Program-made: the position numbers and the translations under genes | Part shown: positions 1-13,570 of the stretch, one piece after another | Layout of the letters: every line of letters starts with the position of its first letter | How positions within the stretch are numbered: position 1 is the stretch's first letter | Assembly (NCBI RefSeq): GCF_910592395.1 | Contig: NC_088315.1 | Span: forward strand, 2,730,501-2,794,500 | Source of the DNA: Lineus longissimus | Taxonomy: Eukaryota > Nemertea > Pilidiophora > Heteronemertea > Lineidae | Length of the DNA stretch: 64,000 nucleotides | Reading direction: 5' to 3' | Notes under the pieces: generated by a model | What the model saw: the letters and a program-made list of their open reading frames with translations, nothing else | Told to the model about the DNA's origin: nothing | Databases searched by the model: none

Positions 1-2248
1 TATCAGTCAGGCTTTTTAAAGGAGAGTATCAGAAATGGCGATGGACGTGAGACATAACTATAATGTCTATGAATTATATCTTATTCCAGAACTGAAAAGT
101 TCAAGTCACACCAGTAGTGTTAAGATATCTCTTACAAATGTTACTATGCACTGTGAAGTGTATGACATGAAGGAGTAGCACTGACAGTGCACTAATGAAG
201 ATTAACAAGTATCTGATATGGCAAACCTTCAATTTAGCGTAAACACGAATTGAGCAGCATTGAAAACCACTTGAAGGAATAGCTTTCACTTTATCTAATA
301 TTCGAAGAGAGAACGTGAGTTATGACGTAAGCGAATTATTTGAACACAGAAAAATGACACTGTGAAAAAAGAGATATTTCAGCAAGATGGATGGCGTTTT
401 TAATTGCAGACTTGTCTAATGTCATTAAGGTTGACATTAGATATTTCGTCGAAGGCAGAAAATTGATCAATTGGTGAGGCATTGGAAAATTGTCATCGTC
501 AGAGGGTAAACCTCGTCCCCTGTACATTCAATTGTGTAGTTCTAATTCTCTAGACCTACCATTGTCTATTGGTGAAAAACGTTCAATTTGTCAAACAGTT
601 AACTTGATGATGCAGGCCTTAAATGAGGTGAAGCGGTGATGAGAACCATATTATCTACTTCTGGTAGCCAAAGCAGCCTTAAAATCACTGAAATCCCTGT
701 ACATTTTCATTAATCGATAAATAATTTCACCACGGGCAATCTATTCTAAATAACGCTGCCATTGGCAACGGACGTGTTTAAGACATCTTAAAATTAACTC
801 GGAAGTTATTTGTCCTGATTTGATGAAGCTGGCTTTTGAAATTACAAAATCTTGTGTGTAATAGTTGTATGGTTATTAATCACGGATTTATTAAGTGAAA
901 GGTGAGAATATCTGCGATAAATCTATAGTAATGTTCGTGTAGTAGATCATCAAAAGTGTATTTGCTATTGCCGGGCGAGTAGAGTGATCCCTTGAAGTTA
1001 TCGCTTAGACAAAAGACAAATGAATCTTGTAGGCTTATAGGATAGAATAGCCTACCGTCTTTGATATTTTTTGAAGATTTACTGATTGAAAAACCAAAAA
1101 TGGCTTTCGGGATCTTTTTTATGCACACTATTTTTAAGCTGGGACTGTCATTGGGAACCTTTGCCCACTCTGCAAAAGATTTAAGAAATACTATTTTAGC
1201 TCATTGCTATGTGCGGAAGTAGTCGTTGTCTCTGGCAGCTTTCATCTGTTCGTGGTTGCATTCATATCAAGGTTTGTCAAGGAATCCTGATGCAACAGCT
1301 TTTAACTATGGATGGTAAGAAAGTAATTGCCCCACATAAAACACTCCCTGCAGGAACCTCTTATTTTACCGACGTAGCCGCGTTAAAGCTTTTTTGCCTG
1401 ATGCTCTGACTTCATCTCAGAGATAACGATACTTGGCAAGTTTAAACACAATTAGCGTCAAGGCCAGCCCTGTAAAGTACCTATTCCTATCTTTATCACC
1501 TTCTCCAACACAGTCTCTCCAATTGCTTAAGATTGATTAGGTCATTAAATTGATTGAGTTGTTGATAACTGAGGGGGTGGTTGGTAAAGAAATGACAATA
1601 CAGTATGTCGACAGTTGTGTGAGGAAGTTGAATGAATACTGTTTAGTCTAATTTGTGTCAACAATGGTAAAAGCATTCCCCAAGAGTGTTTTTTTCGAGG
1701 AGGGAGGGGCGAGGCAGGATTTCAGTTTTTGCATGACTGAGATGACATGGAATAGACAAAGGAGACTATCTACAAGTAGCAAACGTTTACAGCTGGTATA
1801 ATTCAGTGGCAAAAAAACGAACTTTCCCAATGGACACCATCCATACAGAAGAGTTTCCATCCATATTGGTGTATCTGGAAGGGCATGGCACAGCCAATGT
1901 CAGGAGGGGTTAAAATTGCTAGAAAATTATTACCATTTATTTTCAAGCTTTTCCATTAGCCATCAAATGAGTAGTACTTCGTCATCACAGACCCGACCAA
2001 CAAACACTCCGTAAATCTTCTTACGGGTTTATTCTTTGATGAGGCGGGGAATCGTACACGCTCGTGGGGGATTTGTTCTCCGTAGAAAGAAATCATTCAG
2101 CGGTTGTTAATAGAGGTTTGATTAGGTGGGATGTGTAAAAATACTTTTGATGCGGGTTCTACTTTCCATCATGTTGTGGCTGGATGAGCTGTTGTGAGGC
2201 TTAGGGAACTGAGAGTGGAAAGCTATATAGGGATGACCTTGGTTTTGG

Positions 2249-2340
2249 TTCTTTTAGGATGAGAACGTCCATGATTTTGATCAAGGACATGTGATAGTGC
2301 AGTTCTTTTGTGATGGAGACGTCCATAGGTTTTGATGAAC
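2249..2340. repeat. Short imperfect direct repeat
   Basis: A segment beginning with CTTTTAGGATGAGAACGTCC at 2251 recurs about 54 bp later as a diverged copy at about 2305, both running into a shared TTTTGAT. It makes two overlapping frames look open on the minus strand. No function is evident. Confidence 0.5.
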
Positions 2341-4420
2341 GACAGTACACTACAGTCAAACCTGTTGGAGTAGCCTGACAGAGTTCCAATCACTGTTGGC
2401 GACTCGAACATCAAATGTCCGCTAGTCAAAGGGCATAAAAAATATAATCATGATTCGGATGTGGGTAATGGTAAGGTAGGCAATAGCATCACCGATAGCA
2501 TGACAGTAACAATCAAAGCTTACGGTTCGCTACAGCTTAATGGTGATGAAGACACGATTCGGGGTCTGGAATTGTCGTTGGAAAAAAGGTCATGTCCGGG
2601 TATGGAAATCTGACGTTGTTGTAGCTGTTCATGCGCTGTTTTCTGTTATATTTTCAATACAATATGCTTTTGTGGGTGTCGGAACATGGTGTTGATGACC
2701 CAATGGCAGTGACAACAGCTTCATTATTCATTTAACTTTGTCAACTATAGCGACAATCATCACTTCTATTGTTGATAATACGGTAACAGGTCCGATTACT
2801 CAGGCAATGTTAGCAGTAAGATAGGCGTAGAGTCCTGACGTTACTGACCGGTGCAGCATGCAAGCCTTATCTAAGACTTCAGTAAGTGACAACAAAATTG
2901 TAAAATTGAGAAAAACCATAAGTGACCAAGTTAAAAGATGAAAATACAAAACACGGTACCTAAAAGTTCTACAGGTAGCCGCCTAATGGACCAAATGTAT
3001 GTCTGTCAGAATTTCAAAAAGAAAGATTTTCGATCGCTCCCCAGCGGTGACAGAACTGACAGTAGAGTGTCATAAAGCCTCAAGACATTCATTTCAGATT
3101 ATGATTCATGTACCGATTGTGCCCGTATGAATAACGTTTCAGTCTCAACTCGACACAATGTTATTTCAGAAGCTTTCTTTGTAAACAAAATCCAAACCAA
3201 AAAACCAACAGCACTGACATTTGGGTTTCATATGTATTTTATTTGGTTAACTTTATACAGATAATAAACTACATGTACAAGAAAAAGAGAACAAGTAACG
3301 GCCAGGAACGCAGCCAAGATCAAGAGTTAGATCCCATACGGCTGTGATCTGCCCCACAGTTCTCAACATACTGCCAGCTCAGCCACAAAACCCAAACTGC
3401 ATTCACACTTGTTATACCATACACCAGACCGCCACCCAATTACATCACAATTCCAACAAAGAATGTCAGACCACTATACAAAGGATTAAAACATTGTGTG
3501 TATACAGAGTCACAGCCTATTCAGAGGGATCACACATGAATGGCCTATTTAAAGCATATACCAATGCGGCGCGCTTATTTGTCAATCGTCGCACGTGACT
3601 AATTACCGTGTCGGCCTTTTCTGGTGTTCAATGAAATTGTTGGCTGAAATTCCATCAGCATTGTTAACTTTAAGTTGTTTATGTAATGATAAGCCTTGTA
3701 TTTAGTTCCCGAATAAAAGCACAAATCTACTGTTATTGGACATGTTGGTTACGTTGTTTGCAAGCTTATTTTTATCACGTACTCATTTGCCAAGCAATCT
3801 GTACCATATAAGGTGTTTTTCACTTGCTGGAGCCAAATCTGACAACAAACACTTATCATTCACTTTGATGCTGACGAAGCCACATTTGGAGCAAAAAGCA
3901 ATTGCATTGTGCGCATTTGCTCCGCATTTGTCATTGTTTGTATTGACATCTGTCAGTTAGTTATTGCGTATGGTAGTTTGCTTTTGGATCCTGTAATTGA
4001 CAGGGCAAGGTTTATAGCCTGCTGTGGTTTGTTCATCATTGAATTACTGTGCTAAGGGTCCTTGATTTAAGGAATTGCGCCTAAAGCGAAGGCTCTATGT
4101 ATGTTGAGAAACCTAACCCTCGAATTAGATGCCTGCCTCGTTTGTTTTTGTCTCCGTTCTTTGTCGCATGTGGCCACGCAAAAACAAGTATTTGTAAGGC
4201 TTTCACTTTTATTTGTCATCTGGATTTCATCCTTGTGGGTCTTCTTTGTACCTTATTCATCAGACTGGAGGTTGCTAACATCAGTCCATGTGACGTCATC
4301 TTCTCCGTCTTCAAGTCTTCACTGACGCTTTAGCATCCATTGGATGCTTTTGAAGCCAAGAGACGATTTTAACGTCCGTTGGACTTAGGCCTGTCCTTGT
4401 TCCTCTGCCTTAGTCCCAAT

Positions 4421-4484
4421 GAGCGAAACGACTTCGATTTGGAGCGAAACGACTGGGGGCAAAAAGGTCATCGAGCGAAACGAC
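4421..4484. repeat. Three spaced copies of a GAGCGAAACGAC 12-mer
   Basis: The exact 12-mer GAGCGAAACGAC occurs at 4421, 4442 and 4473, separated by 9 and 19 bp of unlike sequence. This is more than expected by chance in 64 bp. It may be a fragment of a dispersed repeat or a small cluster of binding sites. Confidence 0.6.
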
Positions 4485-6046
4485 CGCAATTCACTTGAGG
4501 CTGTCGATTCTTTATCACCCGAGGCGTACTTACCATACTGAAAAACTGCTAGGCATCACTTTAACGACTTAACTCCCTCCACCGAAAAGGCTGAGGATTA
4601 AAGGACAAGAAAGCAATGTGTTGATGTTTTTATAGCCTGAATTACCTCCGGGCGATGTTGTTATGGTTTTTCATCGATGTGCTCTGTATTTTGCTAGCTA
4701 AACCTTCGCGATAGAGAAACCCAGATACCCTAAATGGTTGCCGGATACCTTCATCAGACAAGTGACGGATGAGAACCTGATAGGTAAAGACAGATAAAGC
4801 GGCAGCCGATTGGTTTTTACCCTGCTGCTTCTGTCACTTCTAGATAGATCTATTGATATTCGCCGGAAAAATATGCCCATTAATTCATTTGACGTGACTA
4901 ATTTTTACGTTAGCGTCATGTACCGTTAGCAGAAGAAAGGAAGAAATACAGGCAAAGAGGAGATGATGTCTTAACTTGCTGCTTTAGTGGTGTTTTTGAT
5001 CCGTTGGGTTCAGAATTAATTTCCATTCAGCCGGGGCAGATCATGTGAACAGACAACATTGCGTGGCTGAAAGTTACAAGATGGCTGTTTTAGAACTCCA
5101 TGGCAACTGAAACGCTTCTAGAAAGCCAAAATGATTCTAAGGTTTACCCGGTTTGAAGTTCTGATTAAAAACCTGTATCCGAGGGTTAAAATGGAAGGAA
5201 GGATTGTTAATGGAGAGGAAGCTCCCCATTAAAAAGAATGAAGGAAGCCCCCGTCAGTGAAGGATATGGCGAAGCTCAGATATCTCATTAAATGCTAAAA
5301 GTTAAATCACTATATTCTTTAAAGCATAACCTAAGTTGAGCTGAAGGTTTTGTGCACTTCTTCCGTGACAGAATTAATTTTTTCAAAGATTTTTTCTAGG
5401 TAGTTGGTAGTAATGTTTCCTAAAACTAAGCAAGAAATGTTCTGCTTAGTAAATAGGAATAATATAAAGTGAAGTCGTTATATTTTTGAACTGATATGAA
5501 CTGAAACTGGCCGTGCATTCAATTTCCCAGCAAAATTGTTCTTTCGCCGGTTTTTTTTCAAGAAATGGGTGAGATGTTTTGTGCAATAAATAAGGGAAGC
5601 AAATAGACATCTAGCACAATACTGTTAACCAAGATAGGGATAATCACAACACATTATTTCGAAGAATGACAGGAAAATTGGTTCAATTTGAATAATTTTT
5701 TGCTTCACAGATGAAGTTTCAGTCAAGTGGTTGCAAATTGACTTGATCTAAAATTTGCAAGTTGTTCATGCAGTTACGGAAAATGCACATGAGACCCGGG
5801 TTTGTTGAGAGTGATTTCATAGCAAAATTTCGCGAAAGTGATTTCAGAGTGATCAGAACACACCAGTGATAGGTCTTTGGCCAGGAAACCCGAGACTGCA
5901 TCTCGGGGGTGGGGGTTCGGGGACATGAGCCCAGTCAAGAGTGCTCTTCAATAACTATAACAGGAGTTCAGTTTAACAGTAATTCCTTAAACATTTTTGT
6001 TGGGCCCCAACCCTTTACACAAGAATGCTCCAACATGTTTCACTGG

Positions 6047-6431
6047 CAGGAGTTTTTTTCCGACTTCCTAATGGTTTCTTCACGATTTATCCCACAAAAG
6101 TCCGACATTGTCCGACTTTTCCCTGAAAGGTCGGATTAAAAAAAAAACCTATGAAAAATACCAGGGCTTCCCAAATTAGGGCAATAAAGATCAAAGGCCT
6201 TTGTTAAATCGGGTGAATGAGGTATGTGCCAAACACTCAGAGTGTGAGTACTATTATGCTCACTCAATTAGGCCATTCAACAAAGGCCTCTGATCTTGGG
6301 AAGCACTGGTATTTTTCACAGGTTTTCTAGAAATTCGACCTTTCAGGGAAAAGTCGGACTGTGTCGGACTTTTGTCGGATAAATCAACAAAAAGTTATAG
6401 AGAAACCGTTAAGAAGTCGGAAAAGCCTCCT
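6047..6431. mobile_element. Fold-back (long terminal inverted repeat) MITE-like element
   Basis: The left half (about 6047-6220) and the right half (about 6265-6431) are inverted copies. Both carry TCCGACTTTTCCCTGAAAGG, then a purine-rich tract, then GAAAAATACCAG, CTTCCCA and an AAAGGCCTTTGTT segment, in mirror order. The left arm has a 14 bp insertion near 6175. Nearly the whole 385 bp could form one hairpin. No transposase frame is present, so this is a non-autonomous element. The superfamily is not assigned because target duplications are unclear. Confidence 0.75.
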
Positions 6432-8969
6432 ACTACAAAAATACCGTGTAAGTGCCAGCCCGATATCATCCGGAGCACTTTTCTACATGCTGACATGACA
6501 TGGCCCATGGCATGTGTGGAAGTCCCGCTTATTTGGCAAAGCGTGCTGTGCCTCATTGAAAGGTCAAAATCATTACCAAGCAAGATAACAACATGCTGCT
6601 GTTATCTAATAACGTTTACATTCTGCCGTGTTGTCTGAAGCTGATGTTGTCGGCATATTTGTTTTCTCTTCTTGCCTGATGGGCCAGCCATGGACCATCT
6701 ACCCATAGAATAGGTTGAGAGCAATGAGGGGAGATTGCTACCTGCTTCACTTAAGAAGGAGGAAAGGAGTACCTGTACCGACGGCCTGTGACACCCCGAA
6801 TCCCGACAGGCAATGTTGCTAAATCCCGACGCCATTTTCTGTCCCTCTGTAGAAACACCTGTTAGGTTTCCCCTTCCTCTCGCAACTGTTAAATCTCCAA
6901 AAGTGATTTTCATCATGATACGTTATTCATCCACATCCCTATTGTAGTAGGTCAGTGCAATTACTCGATTAAGATGCAATGTACCAGTGAGATATGGCCA
7001 CCAGTTGTCATTAAGGCGGCTAATATCGTATGCTACCCACGAACTTTTGGCGGCTGTTGGCACCTTTAGCGGCGATGACTATATTAATCCGATAAAGTGG
7101 GTACGTGATTGCGGAAGGTCGACGATTTGATGTATGGTTTCGTGAATATAGGTGACAGGGGGGTTTAGGGTGAACTGAAGCTTGTCCTGCGATCTGACAG
7201 CCCCCATTAAATATAGACGCCAGAGAAGAGGTCTTAGAGATTTATTCCTCGGGGAATGGTCTTTCTGGGGACACAAGAAAACCAAAAATGGTCGGGTTTT
7301 TCAGGACAGATGCCCATAATATCTTAATGAGATTGAAGACTCTGACAAAGACAATGATTGAGTGAAAGCAAGTCCACAAAAAGCTGATAACATGAGTAAA
7401 CATACAGGAGTCAGACAGACGGGGCTATCTTCCGATTTCCTTCTCGGGTGCCGCTGTCTCCCTTCGTAAATAAATGTGTTTCTGTGACTGTGCATCCCTC
7501 GGTAGAGCTGCTTTGTTTTTCCAATGGACACACGCAGACATTGTGTTCACAATAAATTGAGAAATAGGCATTATTTTCCTATATTGGATCATAAAATATT
7601 TCACGAAAAGCAGACATCAAAGTGTTTTTATCTAAGGGAGAGAAAGATTGCTGTTTCTTGGAAGTCTGCACGTCAGAGTGGACCAGAAATAAGATATGAG
7701 AGGAAAGTTGATTGGGTTATCCTGATGCCATTTGTTTGGAAAATTGCCAGTGATATTTTTCGCTGTATCTTTCATTGGATAATGAAGTTTTGGTGTGATG
7801 ATCGAGTTGGATAGAGGATTAAATGGCTGCTATTTCGCAAATAAACATGTCAGAGGCACCCAAGTAGAGAACTCCCTCTTCATACCAATTAGAGAGACTC
7901 AAAATAATGCTAGTTATAAAACCTCGTTGAGTAGGCTATAGTATGCTGTGTGTGAAATGTACATCTATAACATCTATATTGCTAAGCATTTTAGTGACAT
8001 GTGATGACGTCCCACATTCTTTCCAGGTCCCCGCCAATCTTTACCTCCTTCCTGACACATTATCGATCTTATGCCAACAAAATAAACCCACTTCTTTTTT
8101 TAACAATCTTCTTCATGACATCCCATTTCTTTCGCGATTTCACGGTAAATTCCTTTAAAGTCGACTTTAGGTTTTTGGTAGTGCGGTGAAGGCTGTAGAT
8201 TGGCTTCAGATCTCCGGAAAATAATCTTCTTAACACAAAAAGTGCATTCCGTTTACTTAAGGTCTTCATCCTATTTAGTTTGACACATGACTGAAAGTCT
8301 GTGACCTTCAGGGATGGCTCTATAGACGCCATTACCGTCATATCAGAGATTGAAGCGCATAATAGAATCTTATGTTCCAAGGATTTTCTGACCTATAAGG
8401 ATATCTAAAACTTTTACACCGGCGTCCTGAAAACACCATTCTCCTCTTCCTTAATTTAGGTCGTTTGCATTCGAGCACATTGTGGTAGACGCAATTGCTT
8501 AGATGACTTGGAAGGAAAGATTGTTGCAATTGATGTATCGGTGTAATTCAAGACCGGTGATTAAGTTAAACTTAGAAGTGAAACAATCTTGGAAGGCGCC
8601 GTAAAGCCATACATCACTGCCAAAACTTTCATCCCTGTAACATTGATTAAATGCTATTTGCACCAACTTCAACCAATAACATGCCGTCTATGTAAGAAGC
8701 GGTGAAGGTTTATGGCAAATGGGAAGATCAAATTCTGTACGCTGAAATGATGATAATGTATTGAGTCTTGAATGAGGGGATTCGAAAATTGAATTTTGTA
8801 ATTGAATTTGAAAATTTCCTATTGCATAACAATTTGTGACTTTGACAAAAGACAGATCAAAAATGCGATGAAAATGTTAAAGTAGACAAGAAGTCTGGTC
8901 ACGCGAAATTTACTTCATGACTTTTTACTCTGGCAGGTAACAAATCAAATGTGGATCTCTGCTCGACAG

Positions 8970-9480
8970 ATTTCCACTGATGAAAATGCCAGAGGTAGCT
9001 AGCTCTCCTCGACAATGTGTCTGTCCCCTGGTTATTGATAAATGGCAGTAATATGATACGCTTTGAAGATTGTTGACAGGATGCTTCGTGTTGTGGCCGG
9101 GCGTATTTATAGTCGAAGATCATGGTATTGGCAACATATTGATGTGTTTGTTATACCATGAGCAATCGAGCTCAACTTAAAGCATTACCTTACGGGATCA
9201 AAAATACTGAAAGGAAGAGTTGGTGCTGTGTTTTCCTCCGACTGGAGCAAACACTGTCAGCGATACTTGGCAATGCGTTTGTCCCCGACAGGTTTCTTGA
9301 CAAGAAACTTTGCATCCAACTTTCCTCCAAGAAATGAAGAAAACATTCTCCTCTGTCGGCAAAACCTATTACCCACCACAATTTCGAGTTAACCTTGGCA
9401 GCTCCCTTGATGAAAGTGTCAGAGGCAGCCATCTATCCTTGACATTGCGTTTGTCCCCCACCCTCCTTCGATAATTGATA
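8970..9480. repeat. Degenerate direct duplication, period about 440 bp
   Basis: A 55 bp segment at about 8974 (TGATGAAAATGCCAGAGG and onward to TGTCTGTCCCC) recurs at about 9414 with roughly 75-80% identity by eye. A shorter third copy of the CAATGCGTTTGTCCCC part lies at about 9270. It looks like an old local duplication. No coding function is seen. Confidence 0.5.
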
Positions 9481-12400
9481 AATTGTTGTTCCTGTAACTC
9501 GCCATGAAGTCTGTTGACATGAGGCGTAGTGTACTGGCAATCACGTTTGTAGTAAGCGAAAGTGGCTGACAGCATCATGTTGTTGGTAAACGGATTGGAA
9601 GTGGAGATTGTCGTATTATTCAAAGAACGATTGAGAGATCAGTGGTATTGCTGTGGTCGTTGCTTTGCCAATGCCATGATGGCTAAATCTTGTTTGAAGA
9701 TATCATTGTTAGGAACGCTCAAGGCCAAGGGTTCATTGGTTGATGGTCAACCTGATGGCTGTCTGTTGCTTTCAGAGTAGGCTACCAGTTTCTATCGTAT
9801 AAGTTCAAACTGGGACTATAAGAGATATATCAGGTGGTCAAGAGATTTAGTTTGGAATTCATGTTCTTCGTTTGCCAAATTGATGTTTGTTTTTGGTAAT
9901 GTGATTTCTAGCTAATCTAAAAGAGTAAGCCGCCAAGTTTTCAGAGGCGTTTTATTTTCTCAAATAACCTAGAAGAATTGGTTATCCACAGTGAATCACC
10001 ACCTTGGCAGGCCATAAAAAAAACCAAGTAGCTTTGAATTCGCCTTGCGTCCCTAAATCCTCAGTAACATTAACTTCAGTGGTGAATATTCATTGCAATG
10101 TTTCTTCCTTTATGGACGGAAGATTTCGACTGATTGATAGACCAGTAACTCGTAATTTCCCCCGTCCGAATTGGCGTGTTACTCGATATTCGGAAGAATG
10201 TTCCGGAAAGCAACCTGTTTTATAGCCTTTGTGTTACGATTAAGCTGATCACTGCAAAGTTATCATTAAATTCCCGTTAAGTATCCTGCAAATCAATGTT
10301 GCATTACCGGATGCCGTCTTTATGCGAAGATAACGATTCAATTTACGCGAACACCAACAAAGCGCCGGAAGAGTTGAAAAAAGGCACTTTATGCAAATAT
10401 ATCATGTCACATGAAATCAAATTAGTTGCATCTGGTAGCTAGTTCAATTCTCTAGATTGCAGTCAAAACAATTACGACAAATAATTCTTGATTCTTAATT
10501 GAAGTCCGAACAAATTTGATGTTGTCATATTCTGATACTGTTCCAACCTTTACATTTGTTTTCTTCAAATATATAAAAATGTAAAAAAAGGGCTGCGTCT
10601 TATTCATTACCAGATTATTACAATGTATATGAAAGTACATTCATTGTGAATCTGATCAAAACATAACAGCAATATGTATTGGCAATATTAGATGTAGATC
10701 TAATCTATTGGCAATATATCATGACGTTGTTGCTTCCTGCATTGCCAGACAGATTAGAGCAATTGATAGATCGCCTGGGAATTTCCGCAAACAAGTCGGG
10801 GTGTTATACTGGGTTTTCCTCGCTAGGCAGATTGGTTTCGTGGTCGGGCGAAAAAAAATTGACCAACGATTCTAAAAGTTAGGCCGACTGACTAAAGGAT
10901 GCAACGCTACTTATTGCTTCAATGATAAATGGCTCTTATTTCGTTAATCAAAACTTCGGTAAATGGCAGTGAGGTTTTAAGTCACTTTCCTAAGTATTAA
11001 TACTAAAATCCCTTGCTACAGAGCCTGCACGTGCATCCAAACACTTGTGCCTTGATCTCTCCCGCATTGGCCAAGCTAACTGGGCACGACTCATCACGTT
11101 CCAACCATCGCACTGCTCAGCGGAGAAAAATATTTTCCACTCAACGCTCTGCATTCGAAAATTCTAAGATGCCTGTGTTGTTTGGAATCAGAGCTGCCAA
11201 CAGTATACCTCTCCTGGTGGCTTTTAAAAAATTAGGCCCATTTGTTATGTTGCTTTGTTAGGCGCGTAGATCATTCCTTAAGGTGCTGCTGCATCACGCC
11301 CAACAGATTTACTTGTAGCATAAGCTAATAACTGCTGATCGTAGCGCTATAAAGAATGACGGGAACGACTTCCGTACTTTGTTGATGGATTTTAGAATGG
11401 AGATTTTACATAAATTTCGATTTAATGGGATTCTGTTACAATGACAACAAGTTCCTGTGGGAATTAATGGGGCATTGGCAGGACGAATGGGACAGGCCAA
11501 CGGGAAACTCGAGGGCCTAGGAAACATGAATGGCATAGGCTAAGAGGAAACTCAAGGGTCTTGGAACACGAATGGCAAAGGCCTTCAATTTGATTTCCTT
11601 CAATGAAATGAGTTGTTTTCCCTTGGTAAGACCTTTAAGGAGAAACCAGCCACAGAATGACACCTTGATGTGAAAACGCCAAACCTAACTAATCAATATT
11701 TGTACTAAATAGTAGGAGACAGTGCTAACTAATCAATGATTACGATAGGTTGTCACCGCTGCTGGCACTAACTCCTTGACTGGTAGTGATCCATCAGTGA
11801 CGTTCGTAACGCCCGTGTCGCTCGTTATCTGCTAGCACTAGAGCGAAATAATTCCTATGACAGTGTAGATTTAGGGTTCCCCGGGGAGGCACAAGGTCGA
11901 AATGAATCAGGGTAGAAGAGGAGGTTTAAGTAGTTCGATGGAATTGTTAATCAGGGAGACTATATTAAACCTCACTTATAGCAAATATACCAGTAATCGA
12001 AATATCGTGACAGAATGGCAGAAATGGGTGACCTACTTTTATCTCTATTTGAAAGAAATTGGTTTAGGTAGGTCTGTACGAACAAAAGATTTGGTAGTAT
12101 AGATGGACATGTAATAAAAATGAAAATTCGCCCCCTCCCCTCCGCAGTGTCCGTGTCTCATATACCCTCATGCATTCTAGACCTAGAACTGCGTTAACCA
12201 GCTTCACATTTATACCTAGAAAGCGAACTCTGGTCGACTACTCAAATGTACTTATCATCCACAATATTTTTTCACGTGAAGAGTCAATATTCTCTGGTTT
12301 GACACCTGTGTTTTGCACTATTTTTGAGCAGTTACGACTTCCTGGAACAAGCACCTATGATGACGTTAACAGACAGGCTTATTGTTTATCGCGTTCGAAA

Positions 12401-13424
12401 TTGGCTATGATGATAAAATTCGATAGTCGCTTGAACTATCAGCCCGGCGCTATCCCCCTACCAAAATCACATAACTTCCGCCATTAACTTTCCCGATGAA
12501 TGAACATAATCAATTGTACATTTCCTCTAATTACTCCATTGACTAACGTCAGGAAGTAACAAATGCGATCCTCTTCTAACAGGCTGAATAATTTAAGCAG
12601 CGATGATATTTTTTGACGCATCTTAGTCTTTATCCGCTCTGTTGAAGGTCTTTTTTTCTAGCATTAAAAGGGTTGTTGACGTCTCTTGATCGAGGGCAAT
12701 GAGATGTCAGGGACTTGTGTTGTTTCTGTGAGATGGCTTTCCAAGTATTGTCTTTGGCCACGATTCTATAGAGTATAACATGAAGAACGAACAAGTCATT
12801 TCCAAAGAGCGGGCTACATAGAATTCACGATCTCACCTTTCACCCTCACGTCGTGTTTTCATCATAAGGCCGGAGTTATAGCAAGTGACTACTGTCCCCA
12901 GCCCTGTTCAGACTACTTTCCATGTTTCTCCTGAATCCTAACTTCTACAGCATGCTTTCAGTGAAAGTTCTCACTGAAAAAGACCTTTGGCTGCCACCTC
13001 TCTCAGCAAGACACGGCCATGACACTTCTGAACCATTCGCTGATAACTACAAACTCATTCAAACATCAAAGGCGAAGCGGGCGCTTCTTGCTCAGTCCTC
13101 ACCATGATTACCATCATTTTTGAGATAATAGCTGTGTCGCTGACTTCCATCAATAAAAACAAGTATAATCATCATCTTAAGCGAGGATACGTCGTATACG
13201 TCTTCAGCCTTATCACTGACTTCCATTAATACAAATGGGTATAAGCTTGCAGCATACTGGCCGCCAATGCCGGCGTTTTAGAGCGGATTTCTTTCCCCGC
13301 CAGTGCCGGGACGCCAGAAAAGGTGTGCGGTGACTGGCAGCTCGATATCTAACTGGTTTGAATTCGGACTCCAATGAAGCCTGAAGCAGCCTTCTGAGCC
13401 ACCGATTTTACCAGACTACGAGTT

Positions 13425-13570
13425 GGATCTTTGAGAACCACCTGCTTGCAGAGTGCCCCGACTGTTAAAGGATCTCTGAGAACCAAATGCTTGCTGCAGA
13501 GTACTCTGTCTGTTTAAAAAGGATCTCTGAAAACCACCTGTTTGCTGTACGGCACCCCAACTGTCAAAGG
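13425..13570. repeat. Short degenerate tandem repeat, three units of about 45-51 bp
   Basis: Units start with GGATCTYTGARAACCA at 13425, 13470 and 13521, and each continues into TGCTTGC or TGTTTGC and an ACTGT(T/C)AAAGG-type end. Identity between units is about 80% by eye. Confidence 0.65.
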
